Assembly: GCA_965197565.1 (NCBI GenBank)
Contig: CBDANK010000004.1
Location: 496,001-560,000 of the forward strand
DNA: 64,000 nucleotides
Source of the DNA: G963667675 sp965197565
GTDB taxonomy: Bacteria > Chloroflexota > Dehalococcoidia > Lucifugimonadales > UBA3495
Direction: 5' to 3'
Positions within the stretch are counted from its first letter, which is position 1; every line of letters begins with the position of its first letter. Below are positions 25,207-34,175 of this stretch, piece by piece. Below the pieces are notes generated by a model. The model saw only the letters and a list, made by a program, of their open reading frames with translations. It ran no database searches and had not been told where the DNA came from. The position numbers and the translations under genes are program-made.

Positions 25207-26004
25207 ATGGATATGGGACTGCAAGATAAAGTGGCTATCGTCACTGGAGGCAGCGAGGGTATTGGAAAAGCCGCCGCCCAAGGCATGGCCCAAGAAGGCG
25301 CAAAGGTGGTCATTGTGGCCCGGCGCCCCGATGTCTTGGACCAAGCGGCTGGGGAAATCAAAGCCGCCACCGAAGGTGTGGTGCTGCCGGTTGCCGGCGA
25401 TGTGACCGAGCGTGACACCGCAGAGCGGGTGGTCCAGACTGCTTTGGATAACTTCGGCCGGGTGGATATCCTGGTCAACAATGCCGGGACCGCCTTGGCC
25501 AAATCCTTCGAAAACGTCACCGACGGTGACTGGGAAGGAGACTTCGACCTGAAAGTCTGGGCTGCGGTGCGCTTCATTCGAGCCGTCATTCCCCAGATGC
25601 GCAAGGTCGGAGGGGGGCGCATCATAAACGTTACCAACCTGGGCGGCCGCACCCCCGGCGCCGCCTCCATGCCCACCTCAATCTCCCGGGCCGCTGGCAT
25701 TGCTATCACCAAGGGCCTGTCCAAGGACCTGGCCGAGGATAACATTCTTCTTTCCACAGTCTGTATTGGGCTGATCAAGAGCGGCCAGACTCAACGCCCC
25801 TACACCCGGTTGAAGGAATCCGACCCCAACCTGACCCTGGATGACTACTGGCTCCAAGCAGCCAAAGTGCGGGACATCCCGCTGGGCCGGGTGGGTGAAG
25901 CACGGGAAGCGGGAGATGTGATAACTTTCCTGGCCTCGGAACGGGCCAGCTATCTTACCGGGATAGCAGTGAATATCGACGGCGGCGTTTCGGCGGTCGT
26001 CTAA
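25207..26004 (+). CDS. SDR-family protein lacking the usual Tyr-x3-Lys
   Basis: 265 aa. Cofactor loop TGGSEGIGKAAA and NNAG are normal. At the position of the catalytic YxxxK the sequence is MPTSISRAAGIAITKGL, so Tyr and Lys are replaced (Ser/Thr and Arg). The catalytic Ser is also altered (INVTNLGGRTP). Either a distinct SDR subfamily with a different mechanism or a non-catalytic relative. GGGAGG precedes ATG 25207. It lies between trpB and the aminotransferase. Confidence 0.83.
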   Translation: MDMGLQDKVAIVTGGSEGIGKAAAQGMAQEGAKVVIVARRPDVLDQAAGEIKAATEGVVLPVAGDVTERDTAERVVQTALDNFGRVDILVNNAGTALAKSFENVTDGDWEGDFDLKVWAAVRFIRAVIPQMRKVGGGRIINVTNLGGRTPGAASMPTSISRAAGIAITKGLSKDLAEDNILLSTVCIGLIKSGQTQRPYTRLKESDPNLTLDDYWLQAAKVRDIPLGRVGEAREAGDVITFLASERASYLTGIAVNIDGGVSAVV

Positions 26005-26038
26005 AACCTGAGTGATCCAGCATCTAGGGAGGGTTCCA

Positions 26039-27238
26039 ATGGTCGAATCGCAGGTCGGCGAGCTACAGATGCCCCAAAGAATTCTTTTGGGCCCCGGGCC
26101 CAGTTCCGTCCACCCTCGGGTGCTCCAAGCAATGAACGCGCCGGTTGTGGGCTATCTTGACCCATCCTTTTTCAAGGTAATGGATGAAGTATGTGAAATG
26201 CTGCGGCAGGTCTACCGGACCTCCAACACCACCACCTTCCCCGTGTCCGCCACGGGCACCGGAGCCATGGAGACGGCCTGCGCCAACGTCATCGAAAGAG
26301 GCGATACCGTGGTGGTGTGCCGCAACGGGTTCTTCGGAAACCGCCTGGCGGACATTGCCGAGCGTTGCGGCGCCGAGGTGCACTTGGTGGACACCCCATG
26401 GGGCAAACCCGTGGAGGTGGAAGAACTGGCGCGAGAGCTCAACAAACACTCCAGGGTCAAGGCCGTGGGTGTGGTCAACGCCGAAACGTCCACTGGCGTG
26501 CTGACTCCCCTTCCGGAGATCGTCGAGCTGGCCCACCAACACGATGCCCTCGTCATTGCCGATGCGGTCACCTCCCTGGGAGGCCATGACGTGCGCCTGG
26601 ACGAGTGGGACGTGGACGTGTGTTACAGCGCCAGCCAGAAGTGCCTGGGCGCCCCGCCGGGACTGGCCCCCATAAGCTTGGGCAACCGGGCCATAGAGGC
26701 TATAAACAACCGGACCACCAAGGTGCAGAGCTTCTATTTCAGCCTGCTGGAACTGGAGAATTACTGGTCTGACCGGAGGACCTACCACCACACCGCTCCA
26801 ATAACTATGACCTACGCTCTGCGAGAGGCGCTGCGCATGATGATGGAGGAGGGCTTGGAGAACCGTATCCAGCGTCATGCCAGGGTAGCCGCGGCCCTCA
26901 GAGCAGGCTTGGAGGCCCTGGGAATCGGACTTCTGGCAGAGCCTGACTACCAACTCAACCCTCTGACCGCCGCCCTAGTGCCCGAGGGGGTCGATGACGC
27001 CGTAGTTAGGCGAAGGTTGTTGGACGACTACAATATCGAGATAGGCGGAGGCTTGGGCGAATTGCGCGGCAAGGTGTGGCGCATCGGTTTGATGGGGGAG
27101 TCCGCCCGTGAGGTTAACGTGTTCTCCCTGCTCTCGGCCTTGGAGATTATTCTCTCCGGCTTGGGATACGAAGTGGCCTACGGCTCCAGCCTGGCAGCCG
27201 CCCAGAGGTCCTTGGGGGCCTTTCAAGCCTCCGGTTGA
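26039..27238 (+). CDS. Class V aminotransferase, serine/alanine-glyoxylate type
   Basis: 399 aa. LLGPGPSSVHPRVLQAM at the N terminus, SATGTGAMETACAN, HNETSTG-like NAETSTGVL, DAVTSLGGHDV and the PLP lysine in YSASQKCLGAPPGL. This set marks alanine- or serine-glyoxylate aminotransferases. It would convert glyoxylate to glycine, matching the glycolate oxidase on the other strand. ATG 26039 follows AGGGAGGG. Its 3' end overlaps glcF by 16 bases, tail to tail. Confidence 0.88.
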   Translation: MVESQVGELQMPQRILLGPGPSSVHPRVLQAMNAPVVGYLDPSFFKVMDEVCEMLRQVYRTSNTTTFPVSATGTGAMETACANVIERGDTVVVCRNGFFGNRLADIAERCGAEVHLVDTPWGKPVEVEELARELNKHSRVKAVGVVNAETSTGVLTPLPEIVELAHQHDALVIADAVTSLGGHDVRLDEWDVDVCYSASQKCLGAPPGLAPISLGNRAIEAINNRTTKVQSFYFSLLELENYWSDRRTYHHTAPITMTYALREALRMMMEEGLENRIQRHARVAAALRAGLEALGIGLLAEPDYQLNPLTAALVPEGVDDAVVRRRLLDDYNIEIGGGLGELRGKVWRIGLMGESAREVNVFSLLSALEIILSGLGYEVAYGSSLAAAQRSLGAFQASG

Positions 27239-28635
27239 ACCGGGCTTAGCCCATCTTCGGCACGGTAGGCTTCGTCCAAGACGTCAACCACGTGGACCAC
27301 TCTGCCGGGCTTGCCCAACGCGCGTAATCCCTGTTCGATCTGCATCATGCAACCGGGGTTGGCCGTGACCACTTGGTCCGCGCCGGCGGCGGTGATGCGC
27401 TCCATCTTGCGGGCAAGGATTTCGTTGGCCAGTCCCTTTTGCAACACTGAATACAACCCCGCCGCGCCACAGCACATGGAGGCTTCCTCCATCTCCACCA
27501 ACTCCAGTCCGGGGATGGAGTTGAGAATCTCTCTGGGTGGAGCGGTGACCCGTTGGGCGTGGGCCAAGTGGCAAGGGTCTTGATAGGTTACTTTGCGGGA
27601 AATGGCCGCCTTGGGCGGCTGGAAGGGCAATGACACCAGAAGTTCGGTAATGTCCAGGGTCAACCGGCTGAAACGCCGGGCTTTCTCAAGATAGACCGGA
27701 TCATTTGCCAGCAACTCATAGTACTCTTTCATGGCCGAGCCGCAACCGGCTGAAGCCGTCGCGATACGGTCTACTCCCGCTGCCAGGAACACATCGATGT
27801 TGCGGCGGGCCATGCGTCGTCCGTACTCCAAGTCCCCGCCGTGAATGTTAAGCGCGCCGCAGCACCCTTGGCCCACAGGCACAACTACATCGCAACCGTT
27901 GCGGGTGAGCACCCGCACCGCCGCTTCCATGGTGCTGCCTTGCAAAAGCGGCATCACACAACCGGAGAGTAAGCCCACGGTGAGTTTAGCGGTTGAACCG
28001 GCAGGCCGCCCTTGGCTTCGATAAGTGTGGCGGGTAGGTCCGAAAAGCGGGCCGTGGACCTCAGGTAGTTGGGCTTCCAACTCAGCCAAGGGGCCGGGCA
28101 ACAGGCGCAAGCCCCTGGATCCCCGCACCAACTTTTGCAGCCAGGAACGCTGGTAAGCCCGCACCGCCAGCGCGCCCAAGCGCAGCCGCCCTTGGTGAGG
28201 CAGTCCGGCCCGGAGAAACCAGCGGCTGATCCGGCTGTTGCCGGAAGCTTCTTTGACTTGGCCCAGTACCTGGGAGCGGGTCTTCTCCATGATCCGGCCG
28301 TAAGGCACTCCTGAAGGGCACACCGCCTCACAAGCCCGGCACTGTAAGCAAGCATCCCAGTGGGACACCACCCTTGGGGTCATTTCCAGCCGGCCTTCGT
28401 TGACCGCTTTCATCAAGGCAATGCGGCCCCTGGGGGACTCGGTCTCCAGCCCCGACACAGCGTAGGTTGGGCAGGAGCTTAGACACAGGCCGCAGTGGAC
28501 GCAGCGGTACATGTCGGCCTCGGCTGGCACGTCGACGCCCCGGAATCTCCTTGGCGAAGAGGCAGCAGGCTGATTACCGGACCGAGCGGCCGGCCCTGTC
28601 TGTTGTGGTCGTTGAGTGGGGCTGGTATTCGACAC
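27223..28635 (-). CDS. glcF: Glycolate oxidase iron-sulfur subunit
   Basis: 470 aa. Two 4Fe-4S clusters, CVHCGLCLSSCPTY near residue 45 and CLQCRACEAVCPSG near 95, followed by two CCG domains (GCCGALNIHGGDL; MCCGAAGLYS). Passes electrons from GlcD/GlcE to the quinone pool. Starts exactly where glcE ends, so the two are cotranslated. Confidence 0.93.
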   Translation of the reverse strand: MSNTSPTQRPQQTGPAARSGNQPAASSPRRFRGVDVPAEADMYRCVHCGLCLSSCPTYAVSGLETESPRGRIALMKAVNEGRLEMTPRVVSHWDACLQCRACEAVCPSGVPYGRIMEKTRSQVLGQVKEASGNSRISRWFLRAGLPHQGRLRLGALAVRAYQRSWLQKLVRGSRGLRLLPGPLAELEAQLPEVHGPLFGPTRHTYRSQGRPAGSTAKLTVGLLSGCVMPLLQGSTMEAAVRVLTRNGCDVVVPVGQGCCGALNIHGGDLEYGRRMARRNIDVFLAAGVDRIATASAGCGSAMKEYYELLANDPVYLEKARRFSRLTLDITELLVSLPFQPPKAAISRKVTYQDPCHLAHAQRVTAPPREILNSIPGLELVEMEEASMCCGAAGLYSVLQKGLANEILARKMERITAAGADQVVTANPGCMMQIEQGLRALGKPGRVVHVVDVLDEAYRAEDGLSPVQPEA

Positions 28636-29999
28636 TAGATTCCCCCGACGAACCGGCCCGGATTCAAGATTCCCAACGGGTCAAACTTTCGCTTGATGCG
28701 GCGCATTATTTCTATGGCCTCTGGATGCCCTCCCCAGACATCGATTTGTTTCTTTAGGGAAAGGGGGCAGTACTCGACCACTGCGGAGCCTCCGGCCTCC
28801 CGGACCGCCTCCCTGGTCCGGACCAGAGTCTCCAACACCAGGGAATCGTCGGTCCAATCGCTGGCCGAGCCGGTCCACCAAAACAACCGCACCAAACCGT
28901 ACCCAGGATCGATAATCACTCCCGGAGGCGGCCCCAATGAAGCGGCTTGGAGGCAGCGGGCCGTCACCGGCCCCACCGCCGAGGGCGGCGCAGTAATTTT
29001 TATCCCCAGGTACGGTGTGGTCTCCCCCCTCCAGCCCAAGTCGGTTAGGCCCTCCAAGAGTGCCGGGCTTTCGGTTTCTTCGGCAACGACTACTTCAGCC
29101 GCTCCGGATTCCCGCAGCAACCGGAAGTTCTCCTCCGCCCTCCGGCGCACCGCCCTGGGACGGCCGGCCAGGAAGGCGATAACCAACGCGCCGTCGACGC
29201 CCATCCGGTCCAATGCCTCACCGCCCGGACCTAGTTTCATTTGCTGCCTTGCTTGTGCGTCCAAGACTTGGACCCCGTTAGGCGCGGATACTTGCCGCAG
29301 TATGTTGCCGCCGGCCTGGATACCCTCCGGCAAGCTGGGAAAGCTTGCCAGGACCGCGGCTCGCTGGGCAGGTGTGGGCGACAGCTTGAAGGTTGCTTCA
29401 ACGATGACGCCCAAAGTGCCCAGCGAGCCGGTGTACAGCTTGTTCAAGTCATACCCGGTGACGTTCTTGACTACCTTGCCCCCAGCCTTGGTTTCTACCC
29501 CGGACGTGCTGACAATCCCGATACCGATGAGCCAGTCCCTGGGCTGCCCGTAAGAGGACCTGAGAGGTCCGGTGGCGTTGGCGGCCAGGATGCCTCCAAT
29601 GGTGGAAATGCGGGCTAAGGGAGCTTCCAGGGGCAGGAATTTTCCGCCCACCGCCAGCTCTTGCTGAAGCTGATAAAGAGCGATTCCACCTTCCACAGTA
29701 GCGGTCAGGTCGCCGGGTTGGTAGTCTAGAACGCGGTGTTGACGGCTCAAGTCGAGAGCTATCCCCACCCTGTCGGGAACGTTGCCCAGAGCCAAATGGG
29801 CGCCTCCACCCCGGGGAAACACTGAGACCCCCTGAGCCGAGGCCCACCGCATGACTTCTCCTACATCCTTGCGGTTGGTGGGCCGCACTGCCGCTTGAGG
29901 CATCACCCCGTCAACGGCGTAATCCTCCAGCCGCTCTTGAGGGACGATGGCCTCCGCGGGCAATAAATTGGCTAGTTGTGAGGAAAGTGGCTGTGCCAT
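28635..29999 (-). CDS. glcE: Glycolate oxidase FAD-binding subunit
   Basis: 454 aa PCMH-type FAD protein. VFPRGGGAHLALGNVP and ARISTIGGILAANATGPLR are the FAD-loop motifs; GGKVVKNVTGYDLNKLYTGS is typical of GlcE. ATG 29999 is preferred; TTG 30008 would add three residues. Longer than E. coli GlcE (about 350 aa), as in other Chloroflexota-type versions. Confidence 0.92.
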   Translation of the reverse strand: MAQPLSSQLANLLPAEAIVPQERLEDYAVDGVMPQAAVRPTNRKDVGEVMRWASAQGVSVFPRGGGAHLALGNVPDRVGIALDLSRQHRVLDYQPGDLTATVEGGIALYQLQQELAVGGKFLPLEAPLARISTIGGILAANATGPLRSSYGQPRDWLIGIGIVSTSGVETKAGGKVVKNVTGYDLNKLYTGSLGTLGVIVEATFKLSPTPAQRAAVLASFPSLPEGIQAGGNILRQVSAPNGVQVLDAQARQQMKLGPGGEALDRMGVDGALVIAFLAGRPRAVRRRAEENFRLLRESGAAEVVVAEETESPALLEGLTDLGWRGETTPYLGIKITAPPSAVGPVTARCLQAASLGPPPGVIIDPGYGLVRLFWWTGSASDWTDDSLVLETLVRTREAVREAGGSAVVEYCPLSLKKQIDVWGGHPEAIEIMRRIKRKFDPLGILNPGRFVGGI

Positions 30000-30130
30000 C
30001 GTCTTCAACAGGCCCTAAGAGCCTGTCCGATGATTCAAACTGCCCATTTAACAAGATGTGGCATATGGGTTGTTCTTAAATCAAATATAAATAATTTCAC
30101 AGTTTACACGGCGTTGTTGAACGTCGGATC

Positions 30131-30592
30131 TTACAGTGGATCAGGACCCCGTTCCCTACAACGCCGCTTACCGTTATCGTCTTCGAAGGATTGTTTACCT
30201 AAACCACATATCAAGTCGTCCCTAAGTATATCTACAATTAGTCCGACTTCACCTGCGAAGTCTAACCGCTCAGGGTTAGACAATTCTTTCACATCACTGA
30301 CGAAGAGGACGCCGTACTTTTCGAATACTGCATCAACCCGCTGACATGCCAATCGAAACGCTTCTTCTGTTTCTTTATCATTAAAGTCATTAAATCTGCT
30401 AGGAATGCCGCATTGCGGAAAGCTATGCAGAGGATCAACGCTGCCTGTTCTAACTCTAATGGCTTCCCGAAGGAACCAGTCCAAAAGTATCGCCTCTGGA
30501 TGGCTTCTATCCCTTATCCGCTCGAAATCAGGGGAATCACCACACGCCAAAGGTGCCGCTAAGACCCCGATAGCAAGCAACACCCATTTCAT
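30131..30592 (-). CDS. Small lipoprotein of unknown function
   Basis: 153 aa. Signal peptide MKWVLLAIGVLAAPLAC with lipobox PLAC, then GDSPDF. The mature part is helical with no recognised domain (EAILLDWFLREAIRVR; ACQRVDAVFEKYGVLF). ATG 30592 is chosen so that the signal peptide is N-terminal. It lies in a low-GC insert between glcE and glcD, just downstream of the nuclease-like gene. Confidence 0.6.
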   Translation of the reverse strand: MKWVLLAIGVLAAPLACGDSPDFERIRDRSHPEAILLDWFLREAIRVRTGSVDPLHSFPQCGIPSRFNDFNDKETEEAFRLACQRVDAVFEKYGVLFVSDVKELSNPERLDFAGEVGLIVDILRDDLICGLGKQSFEDDNGKRRCRERGPDPL

Positions 30593-30644
30593 TGCACTCT
30601 GGCTCAGAATAAACTGTGTGACCAAGCCCGATGTCAATATGTGT

Positions 30645-31388
30645 CTAAATTGCGAATGGGTCTCGGCAAGGATTCTGCCAATCATAACTGTAGCAAATTA
30701 TAATTTGCGTATCCGGGGACGTCTCTTCCTTTGACCCTGCCCACTGCGATAGATAGGCGAGAACGTCGCCTTTAATCGGGATTTGTGGAGTGTCCAAGAC
30801 CGCGAGGTTGAAGAAAACAATGTTGGCGTGACTGTTTTGTCTCTGAAATTTCCTTTTAGAGTCCTGAAAGGCGCTCTCAAATTTGCTGTAGAAACCGGAA
30901 TGTGGTTGCCTGACTTGGCCTGAATCTATAGTGCCTTGACGCATTTGTTTCGTTCGAGCCACGTCATCTTCAGAGGCGTGAATCGCTTTAACTTCGACCC
31001 AGCATCCAATACTCGTTAATAGGTCAGGGGCACCCTCGACGTCGCAGAATTCAGGAGTTCCTAAACCACGTATGTCTGCCCAAGCTAAAGCACATGCTTC
31101 GGTCAAGCAATCCCTAACCCGGGCGTCGTACTGTGGATCGTGTGTCCTGTCTTTTGGATGTTCACGTCTTATTTTGCAAGCGAGCGCGTTTGATTGATCA
31201 TGCTTTTCAACCACCTGGATTGCTTCCGAAATTACGTTTAAGCCTGGGTGCTGGTTCTGAATAGCTTTAGTCACCCAACACTCAAAGGCATCATTCTCCA
31301 CTAGTTCAGGAAACACGTGGGAAAGAAACTGCGACAACATTGAGCTATTCACTCGGGAGTTTGATTGGCTGGAACCGAAGCTAGTCAT
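30645..31388 (-). CDS. PD-(D/E)XK-like putative nuclease
   Basis: 247 aa, family not recognised. Central motif GAPDLLTSIGCWVEVKAI has the spacing of a PD-(D/E)XK active site (PD, then E-V-K nine residues on). A C-terminal half with KFESAFQDSKRKFQR and NIVFFNLAVLD fits the core fold of restriction-like enzymes. Lower GC than the flanking glc genes, which suggests it arrived by transfer. No methylase or other restriction partner is present. Confidence 0.55.
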   Translation of the reverse strand: MTSFGSSQSNSRVNSSMLSQFLSHVFPELVENDAFECWVTKAIQNQHPGLNVISEAIQVVEKHDQSNALACKIRREHPKDRTHDPQYDARVRDCLTEACALAWADIRGLGTPEFCDVEGAPDLLTSIGCWVEVKAIHASEDDVARTKQMRQGTIDSGQVRQPHSGFYSKFESAFQDSKRKFQRQNSHANIVFFNLAVLDTPQIPIKGDVLAYLSQWAGSKEETSPDTQIIICYSYDWQNPCRDPFAI

Positions 31389-31474
31389 TTATATGCCTTG
31401 GAGAGCGTACTGGATTTGCTGGAGTGAGCCAAGTTCGGAAGTCGGCCAGTTGTGAGAGTAGCGATGGTTTCAAC

Positions 31475-31678
31475 TTACCTCGATACGGTATTCCGCCACT
31501 TTTCTTTCAGCCGGTCTTTCACCACGGCCAGGGGTTCTGCCGGCTCGGCCTTTCTCTCGGCAATGAGAGCCAGGTCCGCAAGGTCTTCGAGCAGGTCCTG
31601 GTACTCCTTAACGGGCAGCACCACGGACTCCTTTCGTCCATTTTCATCCACTAGGAAACGAATCTTCTCACGCGCCAT
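31475..31678 (-). CDS. Phd/RelB-like antitoxin, orphan
   Basis: 67 aa. IRFLVDENGRKESVVLPVKE followed by EYQDLLEDLADLALIAERK and a charged tail (VVKDRLKEKWRN). This is the common form of Phd/YefM-type antitoxins. GGAAG precedes ATG 31678. The next gene downstream (31388) is not a RelE or PIN toxin, so the toxin seems lost. Confidence 0.65.
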   Translation of the reverse strand: MAREKIRFLVDENGRKESVVLPVKEYQDLLEDLADLALIAERKAEPAEPLAVVKDRLKEKWRNTVSR

Positions 31679-31698
31679 TATCACTTCCTTTGCATAAC

Positions 31699-31726
31699 CG
31701 TCATTCCGGCGAAAGCCGGAATGACG
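31699..31726. repeat. Perfect 12-bp hairpin
   Basis: CGTCATTCCGGC, loop GAAA, GCCGGAATGACG. A common intergenic palindrome; a related one (ACTCCGGC/GCCGGAGT) is at 33514-33533. It could terminate transcription weakly in either direction but has no T run. Confidence 0.7.
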
Positions 31727-31870
31727 GGTTGGCTGGAGTGACTTTGCAATCGTCCTACCTCGTACCCTGTCTGAGATTGTCCATGGTGATAGCCCGGTTT
31801 ACGTTCCACCGTGCGCCATACGCGGCGGCTTCATTGACGAGTGAATCCCGCTGCAGCTACGAGGAAAACT

Positions 31871-33394
31871 CTATATGTACATGCCTGGGCCGGCGCGGTG
31901 CGCCGACGGTTGGTGAGGCGGGCCGCCGGGGAAAATCTTGCCCGGATTCAAGCGGTTGAGTGGGGCGAAAGCCTCTCTCAACCGGAGCATGGCCTTCATG
32001 TCTTCCTCGGAGAACACCAAGGGCATTTGCTCCTTCTTTTCCAGCCCCACCCCGTGCTCTCCGGTGAGGGTTCCGCCGGCGTCGACGCAAGCCTTCATCA
32101 CCTCGGCTCCCGCCTCGACTATCCTTTGCAAAGCCCCCGCTTGACGCTCGTCGAACAGCAAGCAGGGGTGCAGGTTGCCGTCCCCGGCATGGGACACATT
32201 GGCGATGGGAATACCGTACTTTTCACCGATGCCGGCTACTTGGCGGTGCACCTCGGCCAACTTGCTGCGGGGAACAACCCCGTCCACCAGGTAGTAGTTG
32301 GGGGCCAGGCTCCCCAGAGCGCCCAGAGCGCCTTTGCGCCCGGCCCACAAGGCGTTCCGCTCTTCTTCTTTCTCCGCAATCTTCACCTGGATCGCGCCGG
32401 TTTCCCACAGAGCGGCCTCCACTCCCGGTCCGGTCTCTTCAACCTCTTCCTTGAGACCCTCCAATTCAATTAGCAACACCGCGCCGGCGTCTGTCGGGTA
32501 GCCCAAGTCCGCCACGTTCTGCACCGCTTTGATACTCAGAGAATCGATCATCTCCAGTGCCGCGGGCACAATGCCGTGGCCGATCACCGCCGAAACCGCG
32601 GTGCACGCTTGTTCCACTTCGGGGAATATGCCCAGGAAAGTCTTGACGCTTTCGGGGAGGGGCAACAACCGGAGGACGATCTTGGTGGCGACTCCAAAGG
32701 TCCCTTCGGAACCGAGAAACACGCCCCGCAGGTCATACCCTGGGACTTCGTGGACCGGCGGCCCGGCCCGGCTGCCCAGATTGACCACGGTCCCGTCTTC
32801 CAGCACCACCTCCATGCCCAGGACGTGATTGGTGGTGGTGCCGTAGGCCAAGCAGTGGGGTCCGCCGGCGTTCTCGGCCACATTGCCGCCCAGGCTGCAC
32901 GCCTTCTGGCTCGATGGGTCCGGCGCGTAGCGTAAGCCGTACTTGCGGGCGTAATTGTCCAGGTCGAGGTTGATTACCCCCGGCTCAACGATGACGCTTC
33001 GATTATCCGGGTCCAACTCCAGAATACGGTTCATCCGGGTGAAAGCGATCTGCATTCCATCCGGGGGTGCGATGGCCCCGCCGCTCAGACCGGTCCCGGA
33101 GCCTCGGCCTACCACGGGCACGCCTTCCCGGTAGGCCAGGCTCATTAAGCGGCTCACCTGCTCGACGGAGTCGGGCAAGGCCACGGCCGCCGGCATACCA
33201 CGGTCAACTGAACCGTCGTACTCGAAGACCAGCAAATCGTCGGGGTGGAACACCACGTTCCCCTCGCCGACAACGGCTTTCAACTGTTGTACAAACTGCT
33301 GGGTGACCACGCGGCTCTCTCGTCTTTGATTCCCGGCTTGACTTCCAGCTTTCAACCCGGCTGCGCTGGAGGGAGGTGCGGGGAGAAGCGCCAT
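31871..33394 (-). CDS. glcD: Glycolate oxidase catalytic FAD subunit
   Basis: 507 aa. PCMH FAD domain with PVVGRGSGTGLSGGAI and GLRYAPDPSSQKACSLGGNV, then the FAD-oxidase C domain with VSHAGDGNLHPCLLF (His site) and GTLTGEHGVGLEKKEQMPL. Oxidises glycolate (or D-lactate) to the keto acid. ATG 33394 is chosen over 33433. It is upstream of glcE on the same strand but separated by a 1.9-kb insert. Confidence 0.93.
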   Translation of the reverse strand: MALLPAPPSSAAGLKAGSQAGNQRRESRVVTQQFVQQLKAVVGEGNVVFHPDDLLVFEYDGSVDRGMPAAVALPDSVEQVSRLMSLAYREGVPVVGRGSGTGLSGGAIAPPDGMQIAFTRMNRILELDPDNRSVIVEPGVINLDLDNYARKYGLRYAPDPSSQKACSLGGNVAENAGGPHCLAYGTTTNHVLGMEVVLEDGTVVNLGSRAGPPVHEVPGYDLRGVFLGSEGTFGVATKIVLRLLPLPESVKTFLGIFPEVEQACTAVSAVIGHGIVPAALEMIDSLSIKAVQNVADLGYPTDAGAVLLIELEGLKEEVEETGPGVEAALWETGAIQVKIAEKEEERNALWAGRKGALGALGSLAPNYYLVDGVVPRSKLAEVHRQVAGIGEKYGIPIANVSHAGDGNLHPCLLFDERQAGALQRIVEAGAEVMKACVDAGGTLTGEHGVGLEKKEQMPLVFSEEDMKAMLRLREAFAPLNRLNPGKIFPGGPPHQPSAHRAGPGMYI

Positions 33395-33591
33395 TACTTC
33401 GACCGGTGTCAAGCATTTGCGATAATAGACCATCCTTCAAGTGGTTGGCAAGAAAGCTTTCCACGGCTAAGTGTTCCGGGTTGAGGGGATTATTCCGGCC
33501 CCCCGGACCCGTCACTCCGGCGAAGGCCGGAGTCCAGGAAGTCCTCGCTAGGGGCCAGCTACGGATTCAAGGCTTTCCGCAGCTTGGTTTT

Positions 33592-33621
33592 CCTGGGTCC
33601 CGGCCTGCGCCGGGACCCAGG
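33592..33621. repeat. Perfect 13-bp hairpin
   Basis: CCTGGGTCCCGGC, loop CTGC, GCCGGGACCCAGG. One of a class of short palindromes in this gap; no T run follows on either strand, so it is more likely a repeat than a terminator. Confidence 0.7.
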
Positions 33622-33657
33622 AAGTGAGTCACCCCATCAGTCTGAACAGTTACAGAA

Positions 33658-33885
33658 TCGAGACCTTTGCGTAACTGGTCGCTCAACTTGTCATTCCGAC
33701 CCCCACCCCTGTCATTCCGACCGGAGGGAGGAATCTAAAGCGTTGGGCCAGAGTCGTCGTGTCGGTCCAGCTACAGACCTAATGCTTGCTGACATAGGTT
33801 TGAGATTCCTCACGGAGTTTATCCTGAGCGCAGCCGAAGGGCTTCACTGCGTTCGGAATGACAGCAGGACGATTGCAAAGTCGTT
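33658..33885 (-). repeat. Dispersed repeat family B, copy 1 (reverse)
   Basis: Runs from ACCTTTGCGTAACTGGTCGC through GGAGGGAGGAATCTAAAGCG and GCTTGCTGACATAGGTTTGA to CGTTCGGAATGACAG. The same words appear reversed at 44199-44401 and 50117-50377. No open frame. Confidence 0.75.
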
Positions 33886-34175
33886 GAGTTGCCCACTCCC
33901 TCGTTCACCCTGAGCTTGTCGAAGGGCCGTCCGTTCATGGTTCGACAGGCTCACCACGAGCGGATTTGGTCTTTAGCGGGCACTTACTGGAAAAGCCCTG
34001 CGTTTGAAGGGTTACCGGTTTATTTGTATACTGGTTTCTCCTTAATCGACGGGCGAACGCGGCTACTGTTCCGCGACGGTTTCAGACCGTGCTTGGGGCT
34101 GTGTGCCCTGGAGGGCGATTGTCCCGAGATGGACCCGACCGTTTCGGGGCGGCGCCGTCCGCAAGGAGTAAGCCA

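Larger units (their letters stand above)
33395..34175. other. 780-base gap filled with repeats
   Basis: No gene is supported. It contains a hairpin ACTCCGGC/GCCGGAGT (33514-33533), a perfect 13-bp hairpin CCTGGGTCCCGGC / GCCGGGACCCAGG (33592-33621), the reversed family B repeat (about 33658-33885) and a TGAGCTTGTCGAAGGGC...GGTTCGACAGGCTC palindrome near 33905-33965. It separates glcD from leuB, which are divergent, so promoters for both should be here. Confidence 0.65.
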
